Counted from the first letter of the stretch, positions 39,048-49,226 are shown. The stretch is DNA of 64,000 bases from Burkholderiaceae bacterium (GCA_024235995.1 JACKLI010000001.1:3224001-3288000); one strand, 5' to 3'. A program made the numbers and translations. Notes: generated by a model from the letters alone, not told the origin.

Positions 39048-39758
39048 TCAGGGATTGCGCGTCGCGTCGCCCGCCAAGCCACCATCGACCCACTCTCTCT
39101 CCGCCCAGCCCAGGTCCTGATAGTCTGCTTCCTCGATCTCCGTCACGGCCACCTCGCCACCGCTGTCCCAGTTTGCGGCTGCCCGCGTGGGTGGCGCCAG
39201 CGCGTTCGGTCGTTCGGGCAGGGTGGCACGGCCGTACAGACGGCCCAACACCGCTTCACGCACAAAGGGCGAAAGCTGAACTTGCGCATGCTGAGCCAGC
39301 ACTTCCAGGTCCGCCTTCAGCCGCTCGTTGACCCAGAACTTGAACGCAATGATGTCCTTGCCCAACTGCGGCACCTTGTAGATGTAGCGGCCTTTGGTGC
39401 GATCCACCGGCGTACGTGAAAGGCGAATGTCACCAGCCGAATCGCGCCGCAGCCGAAGTCGATAGGCCATGGCGGCCGCACGGCCATACACGTACTCGAA
39501 CAGGCACTCACGCACCCAACTCGACTGGCTGACACCCTCGGCGCCGGCCACGCATTTCAGCAGCCGCGCCGCCGATTCCGGCAACCAGACCTTGATGGCC
39601 ACATCGTGCCTGGCCCATCCGCGCATATCAGGGATGGTCTGGAGCATTTCCGCCTCATAGGCATTGCGGGCCGCAGTCGGTTGTGTGCTGCGGTCAGTTG
39701 CCTCATCGTCTGCGCCCATGGCATCGGCTCGGGATCGCGCTCGCAGAAACCACCACAT
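39048..39758 (-). CDS. Putative DNA-binding protein with two ribbon-helix-helix-like repeats
   Basis: A 236-residue island protein that I do not recognise by name. It contains two similar segments: VWLPESAARLLKCVAGAEGV...VRECLFEYVYGRA at about 62-100, and FWVNERLKADLEVLAQHAQV...VREAVLGRLYGRA at about 143-180. Each has the strand-helix-helix character of ribbon-helix-helix proteins. The C-terminal 40 residues are acidic. I chose ATG at 39758, preceded by GGAAG; ATG at 39719 is also possible. It is convergent with the integrase and divergent from the PcfJ-like gene, 71 bp away, which it may regulate. Confidence 0.6.
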   Translation of the reverse strand: MWWFLRARSRADAMGADDEATDRSTQPTAARNAYEAEMLQTIPDMRGWARHDVAIKVWLPESAARLLKCVAGAEGVSQSSWVRECLFEYVYGRAAAMAYRLRLRRDSAGDIRLSRTPVDRTKGRYIYKVPQLGKDIIAFKFWVNERLKADLEVLAQHAQVQLSPFVREAVLGRLYGRATLPERPNALAPPTRAAANWDSGGEVAVTEIEEADYQDLGWAEREWVDGGLAGDATRNP

Positions 39759-39829
39759 GGCTCTTCCTTTTCGGTGCATTTTGCGGGGAACGGTGTGCCG
39801 ACAGCGCAGCGCGCCCCTATCGTCCGGCC

Positions 39830-41479
39830 ATGCACAACACCTCACCCAGTCTCGCGCAAGATCATCTTCCCCTGGACCTGGATCAGGCCATCGGCCTGGC
39901 CATGGTGCGCCGCGCCCACATCATCTGCAAGCCCACCAAGCCGCAGTCTGCAGGAGACTGGCACCAGCCCTTGTCAAACGGCAACCTCGCTGTTGCTGCC
40001 AGCCGCGCCTTGGCTGATTATGCGATGGGCGAAGTGCGCCAAGGGGGCTTTCGAAGCAGCGGCGGCGCAAACGGAACATGGACGATCTGCATTTTGGGCG
40101 CGATGGAGTATGTGATCGATCCCCATCGGCGTGAGGTGTTCTGGCGCTCCATCGTGGCGCCCCAACGGCTGCTCTTTGCGCCGTGGTGCGCGCTGGAGCC
40201 GTCGGTCGGCCCCTTCACCAACATCGACCTACTCAATCCGCTGTGTCGCCCGGCGTGGCTGCTGGAGATCGTCATTCAAGGCCACTGGCTGCGCCGACTC
40301 GCGCCGGAAGTGACGCAAGCACTGAACACCTTGTTGCCTGACGACGATGCCACCGATTCGTTCATGGAAGGCGTGATAGCCGCAGCGCACCGCATCTTGT
40401 GGCGCGAGCCACGCTTTCACCAGATGCGCGCCGCCTTGGCCCGTGAAATCACCCGCGCGATTGGCAGCCGTGTGGTGGACCTGGCCATGCGCACGCGCCT
40501 GCTCACTGATCGCTGGACGCTACTGGGTCGGCACCTGAACCTGACCTGGCAGCACCAGGAGCTTTACGAAACCGTGCAACAGGAAAACCCGCGGCTGCTG
40601 CGCACCGTCACCGCTTGGTTGGACGTGTGCGTCATACCCGATGAGGACAAGCCCCTTCACGCCCAACCCGCCATGCGCCAAGCCGTGCTGGCCTGCGGCC
40701 TGCCGCCGCGCGCATGGCGGTATGTGTGCCAGCACGGCATCGAAAAACTGGTCAACGACCTCGGCGACTCGCCCTGGTATCGCCTCATGAGCACCCTGCA
40801 TTCCCTGGGCCGCTGCGGATGGCCACCTCCGCCACCGCTGCGCATGCTCGACACCTTGAGCGACGTGGTCGGAGACCTGGATCCTGATTCGATGGAAGAC
40901 GACAGTGCCAAGGCATGGTTGTGGAAAGTGGTTTGCACCGAGGCCGCCAACGCCAAGTCAGACACCCGGACCTACACCGATCTGCACGACGCCCTGCCCC
41001 TGTGGGCCTGGGTGATGCGCCGCAGCGGCCAACACCCCGACAGAAACCAGCAGCGCCACCCCATCCGCTGGCTGCAGCGCACTGCAAGGGCCTTAGCCCC
41101 GCTGTACGAGGGCGAGGACGACGAATGGTCGACCTGGACGCACGAGGTCGATTGGCCCGCCCTGGGCAGCCTGGGCGTGGTGCCAATCACCAGCAGCCGG
41201 CATTTGCTGGAAGAAGCCATTGCCCTGAAAAATTGCGCCGACGGCTACCAGGCCCAGTGCCGGCAAGGCGCGTATCTGATGCTCAGTCTGCGCGAACAGC
41301 TCAGCGGCAAAAGACGCGCGCTGGTCGGCTTGGCCTTCTACAGCGGTCGGTGGCGCTTCGACAACGTGGCCGGCCCATGTAACCAGCAGGTGAGTGAGCG
41401 AGTGCGCCTCTTCGCGCAGCGCTTGGCCCATGTGGCCAACCAACACGGTGCGACCCACGCCGCGGCCCAGGCTGTCTGA
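39830..41479 (+). CDS. PcfJ-like domain protein
   Basis: A 549-residue protein. Its C-terminal part, about residues 450-535, resembles the PcfJ-like family found on plasmids and integrative elements: SRHLLEEAIALKNCADGYQA, GAYLMLSLRE, and a closing RWRFDNVAGPCNQQVSERV. The N-terminal 400 residues are helix-rich and unrecognised, with several Trp-rich segments. PcfJ proteins have no settled biochemical role. I chose ATG at 39830 to avoid overlap with the divergent gene. It is followed 59 bp later by the mod gene. Confidence 0.65.
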   Translation: MHNTSPSLAQDHLPLDLDQAIGLAMVRRAHIICKPTKPQSAGDWHQPLSNGNLAVAASRALADYAMGEVRQGGFRSSGGANGTWTICILGAMEYVIDPHRREVFWRSIVAPQRLLFAPWCALEPSVGPFTNIDLLNPLCRPAWLLEIVIQGHWLRRLAPEVTQALNTLLPDDDATDSFMEGVIAAAHRILWREPRFHQMRAALAREITRAIGSRVVDLAMRTRLLTDRWTLLGRHLNLTWQHQELYETVQQENPRLLRTVTAWLDVCVIPDEDKPLHAQPAMRQAVLACGLPPRAWRYVCQHGIEKLVNDLGDSPWYRLMSTLHSLGRCGWPPPPPLRMLDTLSDVVGDLDPDSMEDDSAKAWLWKVVCTEAANAKSDTRTYTDLHDALPLWAWVMRRSGQHPDRNQQRHPIRWLQRTARALAPLYEGEDDEWSTWTHEVDWPALGSLGVVPITSSRHLLEEAIALKNCADGYQAQCRQGAYLMLSLREQLSGKRRALVGLAFYSGRWRFDNVAGPCNQQVSERVRLFAQRLAHVANQHGATHAAAQAV

Positions 41480-42281
41480 ACCGCCACGCGCTCCTGCTAT
41501 AACTTTCCCTTGATACAAGATGAGGGGAAGCCGGGCGCATGTCCAAGGATCGACCAACACAACTCGAATCGCTGCTGCTGGACCTGCTGCCTGCCGACCA
41601 CGGCGCGATCGGCAACATGGCCTTGCTGGAGCGCTTTTTGCAAGCCGCCCAGGCCGCAGGCGTTCACCCCGCCGCCACCGAGGGCGACTTCAAGGCCGCG
41701 CGCGAAAGCCTGGTCGCGTCGGGCCAGGCCGTCAAGGGCAAGGGCCGCGGCGGCTCCACCGCCCGCGCCACCGGCGCCGCCGTGCCCGCCACCGGCGCCG
41801 CGAGGCCGGCCTTCGAGCTGAAAGCGCCCACCACCGACGCCGAATTCCCCCTTGCAGCCCCAGCCCCCAAGCCGCCCAAGGCCAAGGCAGCCCCGGCCCG
41901 GCCCGCCCCCGGCGACCCGCAGGTGCTGGCCTACCGCTACGCCGACCGGCGCGTGAACAACCCCGAAGTCGGCCTGGTCAGCCTTGAGACCGACCCCGAG
42001 CAGCCCAAGACCCGTTGGGCATACGACCCGCACCTGGACCCCGCCCTGCAGTTCGACAGCGCCCGCGCCAAGGCAGAGTCGCTGATCGCCGACGCCCTGG
42101 CCGGCAACGACCCCGCCGCCATGCGCGCCGCCCTGCAAACCCTGCAGCGCATGGGCGCGCCCTACCTGCAGTGGACGGGCAAGGCCGAGCGCACCGCCTT
42201 TGAGGTGGACACCGTGAGCCTGCATGTGCACGAGCGCATCGACGCCATGAGCATCTTGAGCAGCGTCAGCAAGCGCCAGGG

Positions 42282-42340
42282 CACTATTAAAAAAAGAGCT
42301 GCTGGCGCAGAAGGGGCAAGCGCTAGAGGCCAAAAAGGCT
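42282..42340 (+). repeat. Dispersed AT-rich repeat, copy H (inside mod)
   Basis: CACTATTAAAAAAAGAGCTG, then GCTGGCGCAG, then AAGCGCTAGAGGCC and AAAAAGGCTT. It has the fullest right end of the family. It codes for a linker before the catalytic domain of Mod. Confidence 0.8.
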
Positions 42341-44023
42341 TGCAGTCACAGTTCCAGACCGGCCTGTTCGAGGCCCCGTTCGAGAGCGTGCCCCTGCGCA
42401 CCGCCGTGGACTTTTACCGCCACGACAAGGGCTGGGCCAACCGCCTGGTGGCCGGCGACAGCCTGCTGGTGATGAACAGCCTGCTGCACAAGGAGGGCAT
42501 GGCCGGGCAGGTGCAGTTGATTTACATCGACCCGCCCTACGGCATCAAGTACGGCAGCAACTTCCAGCCCTTTGTGGGCAAGCGCGACGTGAAAGACCGG
42601 GCCGATGCGGATTTGACGCAAGAGCCCGAAATGATCAAGGCCTTCCGCGATACCTGGGAGCTGGGCATTCACTCGTACCTGACGTATTTGCGCGACCGGC
42701 TGCTATTGGCCAAGGAGTTGCTGAGTGATTCGGGCAGCGTGTTTGTGCAGATTTCGGATGAGAACTTGCACCTTGTTAGAAATCTATGTGATGAAATTTT
42801 CGGCGTCGAGAATTTCGTATCTCTCATTACCTTCGTGAAGACCAGCGGACAAACCAGTGATCTTCTTGCGGGCGTAAGTGATTATTTAGTTTGGTATGCG
42901 AAGAATAAGTCAGAGGCTAAAACTAAATTTCATCAGCCATACATGAAAAGAAGCACAGACGCGAAGCAGGAGCAGTACAACGCTGCGAACCGAGATGGCC
43001 AACGGTGCACGCCGTGGCTTGACTGAAAAGAGATGACTTCGCTACGGCAAGCTGACGATTGGCCGTGTTTCAACCATGACAAATGGTTTCCCAAGGCTTC
43101 CGCCAGTTCACAACCGTCGAAATTCCGTTTCAAGATCGAATCGATACATCCGAGGTGCAAACAACCACTGGAAACCCGGCCGGATGGCCTTAGACGACTT
43201 GCTCGCCGCTCGGCGATTGGTCATCTCGCAACATAGCATCCGAAGTACAAGCGTTTCTTGACGACTTCCCCAGTCGCCCCAATTGGTAACAACGGGCAGA
43301 CGGACACAGGTGGTAGCTGGCTTCTCTGACAAAAAAGTCTACGTGGTGCAAACCAATGCCACGATCGGAGAACGCTGCCTCCTCATGACCACCGACCCCG
43401 GCGACCTCGTGCTCGATCCCACCTGCGGATCGGGAACCACCGCCTATGTCGCCGAGAAATGGGGCCGCCGCTGGATCACCTGCGACACCTCCCGAGTAGC
43501 GATCACCCTGGCCAAGCAGCGGCTGATGACGGCCAGCTTTGATTACTTTGCCCTGCGCTACCCGCACGAGGGGCTGCGCGGCGGCTTCATCTACAAGACG
43601 GTGCCGCATGTCACGCTCAAAAGCATTGCCAACAATGCCGAGATCGACGCGATCTACGAGCGCCTGCACCCGGCCATCGCCGCGGCGCTGCTTGACTTGA
43701 ACGCCGCGCTGAAGGCCCACGCCCCGGCCGCACCCTTTGCCGTGACCGAGGGCGCGCGCAAGGGGCAGAAGCTGGTGCTGGGCGGCCAGGGCCAGGACTT
43801 GCAGGAATGGGAAGTGCCCTTCGAGCGGCCCGCAGACTGGGCGCCGGCGCTGGACGCACCGCTGCAAGCCTTCCACACCGCGCGCCAGAAGATGCAGGCC
43901 GAGATGGACCGCAGCATCGCCAGCAACGCCGACAGCGAAACGCTGTACGACCAGCCCGAGCGCGACAAGGCCAAGCTGCGGGTGTGCGGCCCGTTCACGG
44001 TGGAGGCCGTACCCTTCCCCTCC

Positions 44024-44085
44024 GTGCTATCACTTGAAGAGCTGCCGGCGCAGACTGGGCAAGCGCTGGACGCCAATTTGACTGA
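44024..44085 (+). repeat. Dispersed AT-rich repeat, copy J (inside mod C-terminal part)
   Basis: GTGCTATCACTTGAAGAGCT, then GCCGGCGCAGACTGGGCAAG, then CGCTGGACGCC. It resembles copy H but is more diverged, and stays in frame. Confidence 0.55.
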
Positions 44086-44969
44086 TATGAGCATTGCCCG
44101 CAGCGGCCACACCAGCCGCCAGCACGCCTGGCGCGACGAGTTGCTGAAGACCGGCATTCGCGGCAAGGGCGGGCAGATGCTGCGCTTTGCCGAGCTGGAG
44201 GTGCTGCCCGGCACCCAGCACCTGCACGCCAGCGGCCACCTGGTGGAGTCAAGCGAGGCCGGCGGCCTGGGGGGCGCACGCGTGGTGGTGAGCTTTGGCC
44301 CCGAGCATGGCGCGCTGGAGCAGCGCCAGGTGGAGCGGGCGCTGAACGAGGCGGCCGAGCTGTTTCCGCGGCCGAAGATGATCGTGTTCTGCGCCTTCAC
44401 CTTCGACCCCGAGGCGGCCAAGGACATCGACGCGCTGAAGGGCATCACCGCGCTGAAGGTGCAGATGAACACCGACCTGCTGACGGAGGACTTGAAAAAG
44501 GCGCGCAGCAGCAACCAGAGCTTCTGGCTGATGGGCCAGCCGGACGTGCTGCTGACACCGACCAAGGGCGGGCTGTGGCAGGTGGAGGTGAACGGCTTCG
44601 ACTACTTCGACACCGTCAAGGGCGAGCTGGTGTCGGGCGGCAAGGGCAAGATCGCCGCCTGGTCGCTGGACACGGACTACGACGGGCGCAGCCTGTTCCC
44701 GCACCAGGTGTTCTTTCCGATGGCGGGCCGGGACGAGGGCTGGATGAAGCTGAAAAAGGACATCCGCGCCGAGCTGGACGAGGCGCGGCTGCAGGCTTTC
44801 ACCGGCACCGTGTCGCTGCCCTTCGCGGCGGGCGGCAACCGCATGGTGGCGGTGAAGATCGTGGACGACCGGGGCATCGAGTCGCTGAAGCTGATGGCGC
44901 TGCCCGAGGCCACAGGCGCATCGGCCTGAAACCGGAATAATATTTGCATCTACGAAAAATAATGCCACA

Positions 44970-45251
44970 ATGCGCCTGATCTGGGACGAAGCCAAGCGCG
45001 CCTCCAACCTGGCCAAGCACGGCCTGGACTTTGCCAACGCACACTGGGTGCTCGATTCGGCCTATCGCCTGGATGTGGAGGTGGTGCGCGATGGTGAGCT
45101 GCGGTGGTTGTCGTTTTCGTACGTGGCCGAGGTGCTGGCGGTGCTGACGCTGGTGCACACCGAACGCGAAGACGCCGTACGCGTGATCAGTTTTCGCCCG
45201 GCAAGCAGTGAAGAAAGCGAGGTGTACCTTGACTGGCTTGAAAGTGAATGA
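44970..45251 (+). CDS. brnT: BrnT-family toxin
   Basis: A 93-residue RelE-fold ribonuclease toxin. The opening LIWDEAKRASNLAKHGLDFA and the closing VISFRPASSEESEVY are characteristic of BrnT. It starts 40 bp after the mod remnant, behind an AT-rich stretch (44935-44969) likely to hold its promoter, and is followed by the antitoxin brnA. The pair sits between mod and res, so it may stabilise the restriction locus or the island. Confidence 0.9.
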   Translation: MRLIWDEAKRASNLAKHGLDFANAHWVLDSAYRLDVEVVRDGELRWLSFSYVAEVLAVLTLVHTEREDAVRVISFRPASSEESEVYLDWLESE

Positions 45252-45252
45252 G

Positions 45253-45540
45253 ATGAACCGCAAGCAGGTGGCCAAGGCGGTGCGCGCCGTGCCGGCCGAC
45301 AGGCACTTCGAGTGGGACGGCCAGGACGAGAGCGAGCGCCCGCTCAAGCCGGGCGAAATGCGCGCCGGCATGGCCGCCGCCAGAAAGCGCGGTCGCCCCG
45401 CCGGCAGCGGCAGCAAGGAGCAGGTGGCCATTCGCATCGACCACGAGGTGCTGGCGGCCTTTCGCGCCGCCGGGCCGGGCTGGCAGACGCGCATGAACGA
45501 CGCGCTCAAGGACTGGCTGCGCACGCACAACCCGGCTTGA
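45253..45540 (+). CDS. brnA: BrnA-family antitoxin
   Basis: A 95-residue antitoxin. The middle holds DESERPLKPGEMRAGMAAARKR, and the C-terminal part (VAIRIDHEVLAAFRAAGPGW then QTRMNDALKDWL) is the ribbon-helix-helix-type DNA-binding domain used for autorepression. I chose ATG at 45253, just after the brnT stop; an in-frame ATG at 45208 would add 15 residues and overlap brnT. The res gene starts 16 bp downstream, so res may be partly under BrnA control. Confidence 0.88.
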   Translation: MNRKQVAKAVRAVPADRHFEWDGQDESERPLKPGEMRAGMAAARKRGRPAGSGSKEQVAIRIDHEVLAAFRAAGPGWQTRMNDALKDWLRTHNPA

Positions 45541-45556
45541 GCCACGAACCCGACGC

Positions 45557-48415
45557 ATGACCGCCCCCGCCTCCCTGATCATCAACAACGCCTTCACCGA
45601 ACCGGCGCAGCACTGGGTGGAGAACCCCGACCGCACGCTGCGGCTGGAGCCCACGCGCCGGCCGGCGGGCTACGAAATCATCGACACGCGCGAGAACACG
45701 CGCCGACTGGTGGCGCTGCCGCAGGTGGACGCCATCCGTGAGCGCGTGCGCCAGTGGCGCGCCGCCGGCTGGCCCGGCACCACGGCGGTGACGCTGGCGC
45801 TGCTGCAGCACTGGTGGGACGAGGACAAGGTGTCGCGTCGGCAATGGCCGTTCTACTTCTGCCAGTTGGAGGCAGTGGAGACCCTGATCTGGCATGCCGA
45901 GGCGGCGCCGGAATTTCGCCAGGGCGTGCATGTGCCGGGCGACGGTGGCGGCTTCGAGCGGCTGTGCAACAAGATGGCCACGGGCAGCGGCAAGACCACG
46001 GTGATGGCGATGATCATCACCTGGCAGGTGCTCAATGCCCTGATCTACCCCAAGTCGCCGCGCCGGCATTCGAGCGCCATTTTTCTGGTGGCGCCGGGGC
46101 TGACGGTGAAGTCGCGCCTGCAGGTGCTGATGCCGGGGCACCCGCAGAACTATTACGACCTGTTCGAGTTGTGCCCGTCGGAGGCGCTGCGCCAGAAGCT
46201 GAACCGGGCGGCGATCCTGATCGAAAACTGGCACACGCTGATGCCACTCAAGGAGCCCGAACGCTCGGTGGTGAAAAAGGGCCAGGAGAGCGACGAAGCC
46301 TTCACCCGGCGCGTGATGGGCAAGCTGGCCGACTACCGGGACGTGGTAGTCATCAACGACGAGGCGCACCACGCCTACCGCAAGCCGGCCGACATCAAGG
46401 TGAGCCGGGCCGACGCCGAGGCGCTGGGCATCGACCTGGACGAGGCCACGCGCTGGATCGAGGGGCTGGACCGCATTCACAAGACGCGGCGCATTGCGCG
46501 CTGCTACGACCTGTCGGCCACGCCGTTTGCGCCGACCGGGCGCACCAATACCGAGGCGGGGCTGTTCGAGTGGGTGGTGTCGGACTTTGGGCTGAACGAC
46601 GCCATCGAGGCCGGCCTGGTGAAGACCCCGCGCGTGGTGGTGCGCGACGATGCGCTGCCGAACGCGCAGACGCTGCGGCCCAAGCTGTACCACCTGTACC
46701 GCGAAGCGGACGTGGCCGATGACCTGAACCGCAAGGCCGAAGCGCACGAGCCGCTGCCGGCGCTGGTGCAGCAGGCCTACACCCTGCTGGGCGCGGATTG
46801 GCGCGCGGTGGCGGCCAACTGGGCGGCCCAGGGCCACTTGTCGCCCCCGGTGATGCTGACGGTGTGCAACCGCACCGAGACGGCGGCGCGGGTGGAGCAC
46901 TACTTCACCCAGGGTCACGCGCAGTGGGCGGAATTGCAGGCGCCCGCGCGCACGCTGCGGGTGGATTCCAAGGTGCTGGAGAAGGCAGAGCTGGGCGAAG
47001 CCGCCACGGCCAACAAGGACTACGAGGCGCGCCTGCGCGCTGTGGTGGAAACCGCCCGCATCGACGCGCAGGAGCAGGAGCGCTGGCTGGCGCCCGGCGT
47101 AAAGAAGGAGGAGGTGCTGCGGGAGCTGGTGGACACCGTGGGCAAGCCGGGCCAGATCGGCCAAGACTTGCAGAACGTGGTGTCGGTGGCCATGCTGTCG
47201 GAAGGCTGGGACGCCAAGACGGTGACGCACATCATGGGCCTGCGCGCCTTTACCAGCCAGTTGCTGTGCGAGCAGGTGATTGGCCGTGGCCTGCGCCGCG
47301 TGGCCTACGACATCGACCCCGACACCGGCTTGTATGCGCCGGAGTATGTGAACGTGTTCGGCGTGCCCCTGTCGGTGGCCCTGCAGCCCGGTGAAGGCGG
47401 CGAGCCGCCGCCGCCGCCCAAGCCCAGCGTGCAGATCAAGTCGCTGGCCGAGCGGCAGGTGTTCGAGATCAAGTGGCCCAACATCCTGCGCGTGGATCAG
47501 GTGGTGCGCCCGCAGTTGGTGGTGCAGTGGAGCAAGGTGCCGGTGCTCAAGATCGACCCGGCGCAGGTGGCGCTGACGGCGGACATTGCGCCGGCACTGG
47601 GCGGCGCGGCGGACTGGAGCCAGATCGTCACCATCGACCTGGAAAAGCTGCCGGAGGAGTTTCGCCTGCAACGCCTGGTGTTCAAGGCGGCGCAGAAGGG
47701 GTTCGAGAAGCTGCAGGATCAGTTCAAGGGGCAGCGCGAGTACCTGCTGTTCCAGCTGGTGCGGCTGGTGGAAGCCTTCATGGCATCGGACAAGCTGGAG
47801 ATTCCATCGCTGTTCCACCAGGACCCGCTGCGCCAGCGCATTTTGTTTTCGCTGCACATGGACGCCATCGTGGGGCACCTGATGGCGCATGTGATCGAGC
47901 AGAACACGCTGCGGCTGGAGGCCGTGTTCGACGGCGACCGCCCGGTGGGCAGCACGCGCGACATGCGCCCCTGGTACACCACCCGCGTGGCCGAGCCGAC
48001 ACAACGCAGCCAGATCAGCCACATCGTGGTGGACAGCGGCTGGGAAAAGTACGCCGCCAACGTGGTCGAAAAACACCCCGACGTGGCGGCCTGGGCAAAG
48101 AACGACCACCTGGGCTTTCACATCCTGTACCTGTGGAACGGCACCAAGCGCAAGTACGTGCCGGATTTTCTGGTGCGCTACACATCCGGCAAAACGCTGG
48201 TGCTGGAGATCAAGGGCGAGGATTCACCGCAGGATCAGGCCAAGCGGCGCGCGCTGGACCAGTGGGTGCAGGCCGTGAATGCGCAGCGCGGCTTTGGCAC
48301 CTGGGCGTGGGATGTGGTGGTGGGCAGCGCGGCGGGGCTGCAGGATGTGATTGCCAAGCACGCGGGACACGTGCCGGCCCGCGTGGCGCGTGACGACGCC
48401 GTGACCGAATCCTGA
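45557..48415 (+). CDS. res: Type III restriction endonuclease subunit (Res)
   Basis: A 952-residue DEAD/DEAH-box translocase with a nuclease domain, which cuts unmethylated DNA in complex with Mod. It has Walker A NKMATGSGKTTVMAMII near residue 140, the Walker B/DEAH motif VVVINDEAHHAY near 260, motif III LSATPFAPTGR near 320, and the helicase motif VI region EQVIGRGLRR near 577. A C-terminal PD-(D/E)xK-like site follows (YVPDFLVRY then LVLEIKGED, about 870-895). The frame is intact, unlike mod. It resembles the res partners of large fused Mod proteins on genomic islands. Confidence 0.9.
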   Translation: MTAPASLIINNAFTEPAQHWVENPDRTLRLEPTRRPAGYEIIDTRENTRRLVALPQVDAIRERVRQWRAAGWPGTTAVTLALLQHWWDEDKVSRRQWPFYFCQLEAVETLIWHAEAAPEFRQGVHVPGDGGGFERLCNKMATGSGKTTVMAMIITWQVLNALIYPKSPRRHSSAIFLVAPGLTVKSRLQVLMPGHPQNYYDLFELCPSEALRQKLNRAAILIENWHTLMPLKEPERSVVKKGQESDEAFTRRVMGKLADYRDVVVINDEAHHAYRKPADIKVSRADAEALGIDLDEATRWIEGLDRIHKTRRIARCYDLSATPFAPTGRTNTEAGLFEWVVSDFGLNDAIEAGLVKTPRVVVRDDALPNAQTLRPKLYHLYREADVADDLNRKAEAHEPLPALVQQAYTLLGADWRAVAANWAAQGHLSPPVMLTVCNRTETAARVEHYFTQGHAQWAELQAPARTLRVDSKVLEKAELGEAATANKDYEARLRAVVETARIDAQEQERWLAPGVKKEEVLRELVDTVGKPGQIGQDLQNVVSVAMLSEGWDAKTVTHIMGLRAFTSQLLCEQVIGRGLRRVAYDIDPDTGLYAPEYVNVFGVPLSVALQPGEGGEPPPPPKPSVQIKSLAERQVFEIKWPNILRVDQVVRPQLVVQWSKVPVLKIDPAQVALTADIAPALGGAADWSQIVTIDLEKLPEEFRLQRLVFKAAQKGFEKLQDQFKGQREYLLFQLVRLVEAFMASDKLEIPSLFHQDPLRQRILFSLHMDAIVGHLMAHVIEQNTLRLEAVFDGDRPVGSTRDMRPWYTTRVAEPTQRSQISHIVVDSGWEKYAANVVEKHPDVAAWAKNDHLGFHILYLWNGTKRKYVPDFLVRYTSGKTLVLEIKGEDSPQDQAKRRALDQWVQAVNAQRGFGTWAWDVVVGSAAGLQDVIAKHAGHVPARVARDDAVTES

Positions 48416-48437
48416 ACATGAGGCGAAGGAGCTCACT

Positions 48438-49217
48438 TTGAATGTCGTGATCCTGATCAACGACCGGGAGGCCATTCCGGTGCGGGCAATACCTCTGTTG
48501 ACCTACTGGGAAGTGCTTTCGCCGGATGACCTGGCCGCGGCGCTGACGGGCGAGGACGATTTCAATCAATCTTTCGAGAGTCTGCTGGCGCACCAACTGC
48601 TCGACGGCGGCACGTCCAAGCCGGTAGCCAAGAGCTTCTGGGCGAACTTCGTGGTGCGCGAGCTCGCGGCTGTGAGCGAGCGCATCCAGCATTCCGAGGT
48701 GTCGCATGAAGACGGCTACGACCAGTGGCGTCGTGAATCGCTGGTGACGCTGCCGGCAGGGGTTTTTGTCTGGCGCGACGAGTTCGAAGAGTGCTTTTGG
48801 CGCAAGTTCGGGCCAGACGGTGAAATGACCTGGATTTCAGGCGACGAACGCGCACCGAGGAACGAGTCGATTCAACTGGACTTCGACCCTTTCATTCCCA
48901 GCATCGAGTTGCAGGGTGTGGTGATGGAGGGGTTCTCGCCAGCGACGCCCGGTGCCGCAGCGACCTCCACTCGGACGATGTCAGCAGCGAGCCCCGAGGC
49001 CAGCGAAGGGAAAGCGCTCGGCACCAGGGAGCGCAATACCCTGCTCACCATCATCGTGGCGTTGTGCAACAAAGCCAAGATCGACCATCGAAAACCTGCA
49101 AAAGCAGCCATGGAAATTCAAGGATTGGCTGCGGACATGGGGCTTCAGATCGGCGAAACCACGATCGAAATGCATCTGAAACGAATTCCCGAAGCCTTGG
49201 TAAGCCGCATGAAATAA
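48438..49217 (+). CDS. Hypothetical island protein with conserved C-terminal helical domain
   Basis: A 259-residue soluble protein of unknown function. The N-terminal ~150 residues are acidic with a few Trp residues (FWRKFGPDGEMTW). A Ser/Thr/Ala-rich linker follows at about 175-195. The C-terminal ~65 residues (RNTLLTIIVALCNKAKIDHR, then TIEMHLKRIPEAL) form a helical module that I have seen in other phage and island proteins of unknown function. The start is a TTG with AGGAG 8 nt upstream; no ATG gives a better fit. It lies 22 bp after res, so it may be co-transcribed. Confidence 0.65.
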   Translation: MNVVILINDREAIPVRAIPLLTYWEVLSPDDLAAALTGEDDFNQSFESLLAHQLLDGGTSKPVAKSFWANFVVRELAAVSERIQHSEVSHEDGYDQWRRESLVTLPAGVFVWRDEFEECFWRKFGPDGEMTWISGDERAPRNESIQLDFDPFIPSIELQGVVMEGFSPATPGAAATSTRTMSAASPEASEGKALGTRERNTLLTIIVALCNKAKIDHRKPAKAAMEIQGLAADMGLQIGETTIEMHLKRIPEALVSRMK

Positions 49218-49226
49218 GGCTTTCAT

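Larger units (their letters stand above)
41539..44929 (+). pseudogene. mod: Type III restriction-modification methyltransferase (mod), frameshifted
   Basis: A beta-group DNA methyltransferase broken in the middle. The first open part (41539-43026, 495 codons) has an unusual Ala/Pro-rich N-terminus and the catalytic motif [11 protein letters not shown] near residue 331. The second (43283-44929, 548 codons) has the SAM-binding motif I LDPTCGSGTTAYVAEKWGRR and a long C-terminal domain. Between them, about 43000-43310, recognisable pieces such as VSQGF, RGANNHWK, RPDGLRRLA and DDFP occur in different frames, implying several indels. The target-recognition region (about 42770-43000) is visibly richer in A+T than its flanks. 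Two dispersed-repeat copies lie in the intact parts. It is probably inactive unless the indels are sequencing errors. Confidence 0.85.

Noticed and set aside
43033..43261. Two 61-67-codon open frames in the mod break region
   Set aside because: They are displaced pieces of the Mod protein (for example RGANNHWK, RPDGLRRLA), not separate genes.
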